7,146 bases of DNA from Lachnospiraceae bacterium. GTDB taxonomy: Bacteria; Bacillota_A; Clostridia; Lachnospirales; Lachnospiraceae. The stretch spans positions 1 through 7,146 of the forward strand of contig VSOD01000218.1 of NCBI GenBank assembly GCA_009774655.1, read 5' to 3'. The notes beneath the pieces are model-generated. The model searched no databases and was not told the DNA's origin. It saw nothing but the letters and a program-made list of their open reading frames with translations. How positions within the stretch are numbered: the first letter of the stretch is position 1; each line of letters begins with the position of its first letter. Positions 1-6,153 of the stretch are shown here, piece by piece. The translations under genes were made by a program, and so were the position numbers.

Positions 1-1
1 T

Positions 2-1327
2 CCGCAGGAAACAGCAACGATTCAAGATTTGGTTGATTGTATTGACGGGACTTCCTTCAGCAACAGCACAGGGGCCGGGATGAGCGGAAGATTTGAAGAT
101 AACCAGGGGAATCCGCTGCAGTCATCGGTGTCCGTCAGCGCAGGTTTAAATTACAGCGCGGCATACGGCTCCAATCATAATACCGGTAATGATTCGTCTA
201 CAAGCGTAAATATACATGATTTTAATAAAGCGGATGATAAGTTTTTGGAACCTGCGGATGCTGCCGGGGGATTGGTACAAACGCAGCCGTCCGGCGGTAA
301 TCTTACGAAAGTACCGGGCAACGGAACGGCGGATATTAATACGGCTCGGGAAAACAAAGAAAAGTGGGAGTTTTCTTTCTATATGGACGGGATTGGAGCA
401 GTGACAGGTGCTTCAACCGGCATTAGTTATTGGGCGCCTTCGGATGGGGCTGATAACGACGAGAATTATTGGTGGAGATGGGAGAAAGTCTGGAATGGCC
501 ATTCCTATGTTATGGAAAAAAGAACCATAGTACATTCCGCCACCGATAAGGGAAATGGGACGCTTGGATCTTTAATGGACGCTTTGACGGGTAAAAAAGG
601 CGAGAAAACCCCAGGTCTCCTCAGTGCAGCCAATGGCGGTGACGCCGACGGGGGAGGGTATATTAATATAGCTTTCAGTTTGACATCGAAAGATCCCTAT
701 GAATATGCAGACGGCAGGACAAGTAACAGTGTCGGATCGTTTACGCTGCAGATCCGTGTGTCTCCAGGTGATACGGAACAGGATGTGCTGAACAGGATTA
801 ATGGTGCATTGAATTCGAATACAATTCTTGATTTTTATACAAATGGGGGAAACTCTACCAGCTATGCACATCATTATGTATATACAGCAACCGCGGTCAG
901 AAAACCGATCGATGTTCCTGTTTACGGCGGCACCTGCGGCTTCTATGTACAGGCCGGTACAGAGGGAGGGCAGCATATTTCGGTGCAATATGAAGCCCTC
1001 AGCGTAATGGCACTTGGCCTGCAAGACACAAACACACTGACGCAGGAAAGCTCCAGAAATGCTATCGACGAGATCAAAGGCGCTCTGCGGATGGTCAGCG
1101 AACAGCGTTCTACCTTCGGTGCCTACCAGAACCGTATCGAACATGCAAGCAATATCAATGCCAATGTGGAAGAGAACACGCAGGCGGCGGAGTCGCGTAT
1201 TCGGGATGCCGATATAGCGGATCTGATGATGGAATATTCCATCAATAATATCATTATGCAGGCCGGAACGAGTATGCTGACACAGGCCAATCAGAGCAGC
1301 CGGTCGATTTTGGAATTGCTGCAATAG
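2..1327 (+). CDS. fliC: Flagellin, large, N-terminus cut off by window edge
   Basis: This is a structural subunit of the flagellar filament, exported through the flagellar type III apparatus. The frame is open to the left edge, so the apparent TTG start at 29 is not the real start; 441 codons are in the window and the N-terminal D0/D1 half lies outside. Roughly the first 320 visible codons are the surface-exposed variable domain, rich in Gly, Asn, Ser and Asp. The last 110 or so codons form the conserved D1/D0 end: AIDEIKGALRMVSEQRSTFG, then GAYQNRIEH, SRIRDADIADLM, QAGTSMLTQANQ and a final ILELLQ. The usual proline before the last hydrophobic residues is replaced by a serine (SSRSILELL). The visible part has exactly two cysteines, one at each end of the variable domain. 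The stop is followed by CTTCTTTTTTT (1329-1339), but the only upstream stem is five pairs (GCAGC/GCTGC), so I do not call a terminator there. Confidence 0.95.
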   Translation, partial: PQETATIQDLVDCIDGTSFSNSTGAGMSGRFEDNQGNPLQSSVSVSAGLNYSAAYGSNHNTGNDSSTSVNIHDFNKADDKFLEPADAAGGLVQTQPSGGNLTKVPGNGTADINTARENKEKWEFSFYMDGIGAVTGASTGISYWAPSDGADNDENYWWRWEKVWNGHSYVMEKRTIVHSATDKGNGTLGSLMDALTGKKGEKTPGLLSAANGGDADGGGYINIAFSLTSKDPYEYADGRTSNSVGSFTLQIRVSPGDTEQDVLNRINGALNSNTILDFYTNGGNSTSYAHHYVYTATAVRKPIDVPVYGGTCGFYVQAGTEGGQHISVQYEALSVMALGLQDTNTLTQESSRNAIDEIKGALRMVSEQRSTFGAYQNRIEHASNINANVEENTQAAESRIRDADIADLMMEYSINNIIMQAGTSMLTQANQSSRSILELLQ

Positions 1328-1350
1328 ACTTCTTTTTTTGGATCATATGA

Positions 1351-1379
1351 CTGACATATTATTGTGCATTGTGTATAAT
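1351..1379 (+). promoter_or_regulatory. Sigma-70/sigma-A type promoter for the ToxI-like RNA
   Basis: CTGACA (1351-1356) and a perfect TATAAT (1374-1379) are separated by 17 nt, the ideal spacing, and differ from consensus at one position. Transcription would start near 1386. It sits between a flagellin stop codon and a small structured RNA with a terminator, the expected promoter position for a type III antitoxin RNA. It is the best housekeeping promoter in the window. Seen directly in sequence; activity is inferred. Confidence 0.75.
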
Positions 1380-1385
1380 ATTAAC

Positions 1386-1478
1386 AAAGAGTAGCGATAT
1401 TCAAAAAGCGGAGTACCCTGCCGGTAAGTGGGAGCTGAAAAAGTGAGGCTGGACCGCAGTTCAGCCTCTTTCATTATT
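1386..1478 (+). ncRNA. Candidate ToxI-like antitoxin RNA (single 35-nt unit)
   Basis: A short transcript would run from the promoter above to the terminator at 1445-1478. Within it AAAAAG occurs at 1403-1408 and again at 1438-1443, exactly 35 nt apart. Type III antitoxin units are about 34-45 nt and are cut by the toxin in or near A-rich joints. The unit can be drawn as an H-type pseudoknot: GCGG (1408-1411) with CTGC (1418-1421), and AGTACC (1412-1417) with GGAGCT (1431-1436, one A-A mismatch and one G-U pair), with a nine-base crossing loop containing TAAGTG. The Pectobacterium ToxI unit, recalled from memory, has a similar order with TAAGTG followed by AGCT. Only one unit is present, whereas known loci usually have about two or more. 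Support is the architecture plus the toxN-like remnant downstream; it could instead be an unrelated leader RNA. Confidence 0.5.
1445..1478 (+). terminator. Intrinsic terminator between ToxI-like RNA and toxN remnant
   Basis: GAGGCTGGAC (1445-1454) pairs with GTTCAGCCTC (1459-1468) in a ten-pair stem with one G-U pair and a CGCA loop, followed by TTTCATTATT. In type III toxin-antitoxin loci a terminator between antitoxin and toxin keeps the RNA in excess over the toxin message, and this hairpin ends just before the toxin ribosome binding site. It may also stop read-through from the upstream flagellin gene, which has no good terminator of its own. Confidence 0.8.
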
Positions 1479-1491
1479 GCAGGAGGATAAT

Positions 1492-1650
1492 GTGAAATTT
1501 TCATTCTATATGGTGGATGCCGAATATTGTGATTTTTAAGGAAAAGTGATCCGTGCGTGCCTTATACGATGGAACATAAGGCAACCTGCCGAAAAACTTT
1601 ATCGGCTGATCGTAAATGGAAAGGCGTGGAGTACGCTTGCCAGCCGCTTT
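1492..1650 (+). pseudogene. toxN: Decayed type III toxin, ToxN/AbiQ-like endoribonuclease
   Basis: AGGAGG (1481-1486) lies five bases before a GTG that reads MKFSFYMVDAEYCDF and stops at TAA 1537-1539. Reading one frame back from the T-run at 1533-1537 gives LRKSDPCVPYTMEHKAT (1536-1586). One extra T would join the two pieces, and together they match the N-terminus I know for ToxN/AbiQ toxins (MKFxFYxVDxxYCDFLR followed by DPxVPY). Further short matches lie in other frames: FIG at 1598-1606, then IVNGKAWSTLAS from 1609, where the family usually reads RPFIGIV and later VNGxxYYAPLxSPKPKH. Beyond about 1650 the resemblance ends, so only about 55 of the usual 170 or so residues are recognisable. 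Intact members are sequence-specific endoribonucleases inhibited by ToxI RNA and act in plasmid maintenance and phage abortive infection. Several lesions make a single sequencing error an insufficient explanation. Confidence 0.7.
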
Positions 1651-1758
1651 GCGTTGGATGAAATGTTATGTGATGCCTATGGCGATGGAGAATCATGCCT
1701 GGAGTAAGGGCGGCGGGTTATTCGGCTATGCGCCGGAGCGTGTTTTTTGATGCAGGGT
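1651..1758 (+). other. Non-coding tail of the toxN remnant, no recognised gene
   Basis: The frame-1 piece that began at 1609 stays open to TAA 1705-1707, and another frame stays open from about 1610 to TGA 1748-1750; I recognise neither peptide beyond 1650. A hairpin CGGCG (1711-1715) with CGCCG (1731-1735), then TTTTTT at 1743-1748 after seven intervening bases, could be a weak terminator of the old toxin transcript. The stretch is probably degraded sequence from the toxin locus. Confidence 0.4.
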
Positions 1759-1785
1759 TAAGAAAACAGCACAATATGCCGAAAT
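1759..1785 (+). promoter_or_regulatory. Sigma-28 (FliA/SigD) type promoter of the DUF6240-flagellin-fliS operon
   Basis: TAAG (1759-1762), 15 bases, then GCCGAAAT (1778-1785) match the SigD/FliA pattern TAAA-N15-GCCGATAT at all but one position in each box. Sigma-28 directs late flagellar genes after hook completion, when the anti-sigma factor FlgM is exported. Transcription would start near 1792, giving a leader of about 50 nt before the ATG at 1843. Position, spacing and the flagellar genes downstream all agree. A sigma-A promoter cannot be excluded, but none is as good here. Confidence 0.7.
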
Positions 1786-1842
1786 AAAAGGCAACGAAAG
1801 AAAGACTTATAAAAAAGATAACCTGCTGCATGGAGTGAGTGT

Positions 1843-4800
1843 ATGAAGATAACATTTGACAATAACAACACAAATCAAAATGTAGACAAGGTGACGACAA
1901 CTCCATATCGGGATACCCGCACGGAGAAGACGGCTCAGGCGGGTGCATTTGCATTAGACATTTCTGGCACAGTTATGGATAACACGGCTTACAAAGGTCA
2001 GGGAAAGACCGCAGAAGAGGTTATGCAGGATGCAGGGCAGACTGACGTCGCCGTGCAGAGAGACTATATGACAGTGATGTCTAATACTATGTCCGAGGAA
2101 GACTACAACCGGATGATGAAAGACGGCTGTCAGGTCGGAGACATGGATATAGAGGAAGTCGTTACGATTGTTGATAAGATCAAGGCAGAATTGATCAAGG
2201 GCGGTACTCAGGTGGCCGGGTACACCGACCAGATAGATGCGGACACGCTGCGGGAGATCACGGGCAGTGAGGCTTTTGCGGGCGAGCTGCGAAGACAGTT
2301 TGAGAAGCACGATATTCCGTTGACGGAAGAAAATGTCAGGAATGCGAAGAAAGCCTACGATAAGGCGACAGAGCTGCGGGAGTTGTCGGACGGTGCGGCC
2401 AAATACATGGTGGAGAACCAGATGGATCCTACCATTGACAACCTGTACCGGGCGGGCTACAGTTCCACGGCAGACGGCAGCAGACAGGGGCGGGGCTATT
2501 ATGCAGACAGCGCCGGTTACTATGCGAGGAAAGCGGAGGACTTTAACTGGCAGCAGTTACGTCCGCAGATGGAGAAGGTTTTAGAAGAAGCCGGACTGGA
2601 AGTCAACGACAAGACGCTTGAAGACGCCAGATGGCTGATCGAGAAAGGGATTCCGCTGACGCCGGAGTCCGTGGCAGCATTTTACAGACTGGATACCTTG
2701 ACGCTTCCCCAGGATGAAAGACAGATCCTGTCGGCGGTGGCGGCGGCTATAGCAGACGGCAAAAGCGCCGGTGCGGCCAATCTGGCGGACGGCAGGAGTA
2801 ATCTGGAGAAAGCAGCTGAATATATAGAGCGATTTGATAAGATCACAGATGAGGCAGTTGACCAGACGGTAGCGGCAGGAAAAGACGTGACGCTGGCGAA
2901 TCTGGAGAAAACAGCTGAGGAGATTGCAGGAGGAGATGCCCCTGCTACTACAGACTCCGCGCAGGATACTAACCAGTCAGACAACACCACAGCAAAAATC
3001 CCGGCTAACCAGTCAGACAATGCCACGGCAGAAATCCCGGCTAATCAGTCAGACAATGCCACGGCAGAAATTCCGGCTAACATTACGGCCAGGCGGCAGC
3101 TGGAAGAGATCCGGCTGATGATGACGGTGGAGGTAAACCGGAAGCTCATAGGGAGCGGTTATGCGATTGATACCACTGAACTGGAAGAGCTGGTGAACAC
3201 ACTGCGGCAGCTGGAAGAGAGACAGAGGCGGCTTTTATTCGGTGAGACGGATACGGAAAGGGCCGCGGAGAAAGCAGCGCTTTATAACGAGACCAGGAGC
3301 AAGGTAGAGGAGCTTCCTTATCTGCCCGTTGCCATTGCCGGCAGGTTCCGCATAACGGATGAAGATTTTACCTTAAATCAGGTACATATCTCCGGCACTG
3401 CTCTGCGTAATCAATACGACGAGGCAAAAGAGCGCTATGAGACATGGATGACGACGACGCGAAGCGACTTGGGCGATTCCATACAGAAAGCATTCCGGAA
3501 TGTAGACACCATTCTGGAGGATCTGGGGATGGAGATCAGCGAGGAGAACCGCCGGGCGATCCGTATTCTGGGTTATAACCGGATGGAACTGTCCCGTGAG
3601 AATGTTGAGACGGTGCGGGCTACCGATATGGAACTGCAGCGTGTAGTCGATAAGATGACGCCGGCGGCAGTCCTGCAGACGATCCGCGACGGCAAGAACC
3701 CGCTGGAGATGACGCTGCCGGAGCTGGATGCCTATCTGGATTCCATACCATACGGAAAAGAACAGGAAATCGAGAAATTCAGCAGATTTTTATATAAACT
3801 GGATAAAAATAAAGCGATTACGGAAGAGGAACGGACGGCCTATATCGGTATTTACCGTATGCTGCGGCAGTTTGAGAAGACGGATAACGCAGGGATCGGG
3901 GCGCTGATCAATACAGGCGCGGAAGTTTCCTTTAAAAACATGCTGAGTGCGGTGCGCAGCCAGAAAAGAGCAGGCATGGACTTTATGGTGGATGATGCTT
4001 TTGCCGGCGTTGAGGCGGTCGAGAAGGGCATTTCCATTACGAAACAGATCGAAACCGGCTTCCCGAAATTTTATCGGGATATCGTGGGTAATATCGCAGA
4101 CCGGATGGCGAAACAGGATGCCGCCACGCAGAAGGAATACCAGAGCGAGCAGATGCAGGAGTGCCGGAAAGCGTGTGAAGTGGAAGATTCTGTGGTGGAA
4201 GAGCTTTTGCATAACAAGCAGCCGGTGACGATCAACAATCTGGCGGCGGCAAATATGCTGATGCACAGCAGAGGGGCGGTTTATAAGAAACTGGATGAAT
4301 ATACAACACCGGGCAGCAGGGATAAGGTGAAGCAGGCACTTTCCCATTTGCAGGAGGCTCTCACAGATAAGGAAAGTGCACAGGATGCCTACGAAGAGAT
4401 GCAGCAGGTGTACGAGGAAGTACTGGAGGAAGCGCGTTACAGCCCGGGAATCAACTATGTTGATCTGAAGATGATGCAGAGCTGTTACAAGCAGCTTGCC
4501 CTGGCGGGTAACCTGGCGAAGGAAGAGAACTATCAGATTCCCGTGGAGATCAACGGCGAGACAACGGCCATTCATTTGCGGGTACTGCATGATAAAGCGG
4601 AGGGCGGTAAAGTAAAAGCCACCTTCGAGACGGAAGAGTATGGCAGAGTAGCGGCAGAGTTCAGTGTGAGAGGCGGCAGAGTTTCCGGTTATATCGCCTG
4701 TTCCACGCCGGAAGGAACCGAGGCGGTGCAGGAGAAGCATGAAAGCCTGCAGCACAGTCTGCAGAAGCTGTTTGCAGGACAGAAGGAAGGGCCGGAACTC

Positions 4801-4941
4801 GGCAGCATAGGAGTGGTTCACAGCAGTGATCTGGATCTGAATGCCTTTGAGGCGGAGGAAATGCAGGACGAAGCTGCCCCGGTGCAGACGGCGGATCTGT
4901 ATCAGATCGCGAAAACATTTATTACGGTGATTACAGCATAA
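1843..4941 (+). CDS. DUF6240-like flagellar accessory protein with FliK-like C-terminus
   Basis: This is a 1032-residue protein with no signal peptide or membrane segment, mostly helical and highly charged. ATG 1843 is supported by GGAGTGAG starting at 1832. A helical element recurs in the form LxxxGxxxxxxxxxxARxLxxxxIPLTxENV: residues 148-165, 247-277 and 558-588. Shorter relatives of the type PVTIxNLxxA occur near 194-204, 347-357, 617-632, 692-706 and 792-807. A low-complexity linker at about 365-415 holds three 12-residue repeats. Residues about 897-990 (YQIPVEINGE, then EEYGRVAAEFSVRGGRVSG and a helix) resemble the C-terminal domain of FliK, the hook-length control protein. From memory, such proteins in Lachnospiraceae flagellar loci are labelled DUF6240. 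Its stop is 15 nt before the flagellin ATG, so the two are co-transcribed. A role in filament or hook assembly, or in handling export substrates, is inferred; the biochemical function is unknown. Confidence 0.8.
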   Translation: MKITFDNNNTNQNVDKVTTTPYRDTRTEKTAQAGAFALDISGTVMDNTAYKGQGKTAEEVMQDAGQTDVAVQRDYMTVMSNTMSEEDYNRMMKDGCQVGDMDIEEVVTIVDKIKAELIKGGTQVAGYTDQIDADTLREITGSEAFAGELRRQFEKHDIPLTEENVRNAKKAYDKATELRELSDGAAKYMVENQMDPTIDNLYRAGYSSTADGSRQGRGYYADSAGYYARKAEDFNWQQLRPQMEKVLEEAGLEVNDKTLEDARWLIEKGIPLTPESVAAFYRLDTLTLPQDERQILSAVAAAIADGKSAGAANLADGRSNLEKAAEYIERFDKITDEAVDQTVAAGKDVTLANLEKTAEEIAGGDAPATTDSAQDTNQSDNTTAKIPANQSDNATAEIPANQSDNATAEIPANITARRQLEEIRLMMTVEVNRKLIGSGYAIDTTELEELVNTLRQLEERQRRLLFGETDTERAAEKAALYNETRSKVEELPYLPVAIAGRFRITDEDFTLNQVHISGTALRNQYDEAKERYETWMTTTRSDLGDSIQKAFRNVDTILEDLGMEISEENRRAIRILGYNRMELSRENVETVRATDMELQRVVDKMTPAAVLQTIRDGKNPLEMTLPELDAYLDSIPYGKEQEIEKFSRFLYKLDKNKAITEEERTAYIGIYRMLRQFEKTDNAGIGALINTGAEVSFKNMLSAVRSQKRAGMDFMVDDAFAGVEAVEKGISITKQIETGFPKFYRDIVGNIADRMAKQDAATQKEYQSEQMQECRKACEVEDSVVEELLHNKQPVTINNLAAANMLMHSRGAVYKKLDEYTTPGSRDKVKQALSHLQEALTDKESAQDAYEEMQQVYEEVLEEARYSPGINYVDLKMMQSCYKQLALAGNLAKEENYQIPVEINGETTAIHLRVLHDKAEGGKVKATFETEEYGRVAAEFSVRGGRVSGYIACSTPEGTEAVQEKHESLQHSLQKLFAGQKEGPELGSIGVVHSSDLDLNAFEAEEMQDEAAPVQTADLYQIAKTFITVITA
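2971..3078 (+). repeat. Three tandem 36-nt in-frame repeats
   Basis: Units at 2971-3006, 3007-3042 and 3043-3078 encode NQSDNTTAKIPA, NQSDNATAEIPA and NQSDNATAEIPA, followed by a partial NI. Units 2 and 3 differ at two silent third positions, while unit 1 has more changes, so the third copy looks like the youngest duplication. They lie in a disordered, Asp/Thr/Gln-rich linker of the DUF6240-like protein, between its N-terminal helical part and a charged helix rich in Leu, Glu and Arg. Copy number may vary between strains without breaking the frame. Confidence 0.95.
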
Positions 4942-4956
4942 CAGGAGGAATTTACT

Positions 4957-6090
4957 ATGAAGATCAGTTACAACGCGGCGGCGATGCGCGCCAACTACGC
5001 ATTGAATAAATCGGATAAGAGATTGACGACTTCCCTGAAACGATTATCATCCGGCTTAAAGGTTACGGCCGCGAAGGAGAATCCGTCCGGTTATGCCATC
5101 GGACGCAGAATGAATGCACAGATCGGCGGTATTTCTGTGGCTACTCAGAATTCCAACAACGGTATCTCCATTATCGAGACAGCAGACGGCGCACTGACAG
5201 AAGTACACGATATGCTGCAGAGAATGAACGAGCTGGCAGTGAAAGGCGCTACCGGTACGCTTACATCTGTGGACAGAGAGACGCTTAATAAGGAGCTTAA
5301 GCAGCTGAAAGAGGAAGTGGCCAGAGTGGCCAATGATACGGAGTTCAACGGGCAGGCGCTGCTTGACGGCAGCTTCGAGATGAGAGGCTATACGAACAGC
5401 CAGATTGCGAAGGTGGATTATTATACGGACGAGGTATTGGCGAAAGAGTATACGATCAGCCAGCTGGAAGTTTTTTATAATGATGAAGGAGAAATAGATC
5501 TGGATCAGACGAAGGCTTCCTTTGGTCTGCAGGCGGGAGACGGTTTTCCGGAGGATGCCGAAGTGGCAACGGTAGGACAGGACAAAGTAACGATCAAAGG
5601 CGGCCAGGGATTTGAGCTGACGATTCAGGTGAAACCGCCGACGGCATTCCCCGGCAGTGTGGACTGCAGCGGAATCGTTTTGGATATCACCGGTATCGGG
5701 GCCATGGATACGCAGATCGGAGCCAACGAGGGGCAGCAGCTGGCAATCCGTATCCCGACGATTTCCCTGAACCGTCTGGGCATCGAACAGACTGAGGTAA
5801 CAACGAAAGAGAGCAGCAGCGATGCGATCACAGAAGTTAAGGGCGCGATCAAATATGTATCCGATGTGCGCAGCCGTCTGGGTGCATACCAGAACCGGCT
5901 TGAGCATACGATCAGCAGTCTGGATATCAGCAAGGAGAACATGACGGCATCTTATTCCCGTATCATGGATGTGGATATGGCGGAGGAGATGACCAATTAT
6001 ACGACAGAGCAGGTGATTTCACAGGCGTCCGTGTCCATGGTGGCGCAGGCGAACGAGAGGCCGTCTCAGGTATTACAGTTACTGCAGTAA
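4957..6090 (+). CDS. fliC: Flagellin, short divergent paralog
   Basis: This 377-residue filament subunit is complete from ATG 4957, with AGGAGG at 4943-4948. Residues 1-137 are the N-terminal D0/D1 region: RLSSGLKVTAAKENPSGYAI, then ISIIETADGAL, LQRMNELAVKG and NDTEFNGQALL. About 138-260 is a small variable domain. Residues 285-377 are the C-terminal D1/D0 region with GAYQNRLEH, SRIMDVDMAEEM, QASVSMVAQAN and a terminal VLQLLQ. It is much shorter than the upstream flagellin and differs from it over the shared C-terminus (DVD for DAD; NERPSQ for NQSSRS), so this is an old paralog, not a recent duplicate. R89, L93 and E113 align with the residues of Salmonella flagellin known to contact TLR5. 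It has one cysteine (residue 237). It sits between the DUF6240-like gene and fliS in one operon. It may be a minor or specialised filament subunit (inference). Confidence 0.96.
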   Translation: MKISYNAAAMRANYALNKSDKRLTTSLKRLSSGLKVTAAKENPSGYAIGRRMNAQIGGISVATQNSNNGISIIETADGALTEVHDMLQRMNELAVKGATGTLTSVDRETLNKELKQLKEEVARVANDTEFNGQALLDGSFEMRGYTNSQIAKVDYYTDEVLAKEYTISQLEVFYNDEGEIDLDQTKASFGLQAGDGFPEDAEVATVGQDKVTIKGGQGFELTIQVKPPTAFPGSVDCSGIVLDITGIGAMDTQIGANEGQQLAIRIPTISLNRLGIEQTEVTTKESSSDAITEVKGAIKYVSDVRSRLGAYQNRLEHTISSLDISKENMTASYSRIMDVDMAEEMTNYTTEQVISQASVSMVAQANERPSQVLQLLQ

Positions 6091-6153
6091 TGACTGAGAG
6101 ACATCGGATATATAATTTTCAGGCCGGAGGGCGAAGCAAGAGGGGACTGTCAT

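Noticed and set aside
29..31. TTG as the start of the first flagellin
   Set aside because: The frame is open to the left edge, there is no ribosome binding site, and the protein would lack the whole N-terminal D0/D1 domain, so the gene continues leftward.
1208..1215. GCCGATAT, a perfect sigma-28 -10 box inside the large flagellin
   Set aside because: It encodes the conserved DADI motif, and the expected -35 position (1189-1192) is GGAG, not TAAA.
1311..1339. Terminator of the large flagellin at the T-run after its stop codon
   Set aside because: Only a five-pair GCAGC/GCTGC stem with a long loop, separated from the T-run, or a four-pair ATTG/CAAT stem is available; neither resembles an efficient terminator.
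1386..1480. c-di-GMP riboswitch in the flagellin downstream region
   Set aside because: I looked for the GEMM-I and type II conserved cores because flagellar genes often carry them; neither is present. The ToxI-like reading with a toxN remnant explains the layout better.
1658..1750. Open frame starting ATG 1658 and reading through AWSKGGGLFGYAPERVF
   Set aside because: It has no ribosome binding site and no recognised family, and lies over degraded toxin-locus DNA; most likely fortuitous.
3790..4821. 343-codon minus-strand open frame opposite the DUF6240-like gene
   Set aside because: It is a shadow of the real coding strand: low-complexity His/Leu/Phe/Arg-rich product, no ribosome binding site, and strong protein features on the plus strand.
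6088..6116. Separate promoter for fliS using TATAAT at 6111-6116
   Set aside because: At 17-base spacing the -35 would be TAATGA, which is poor; the 63-nt gap and shared orientation fit co-transcription with the flagellin.
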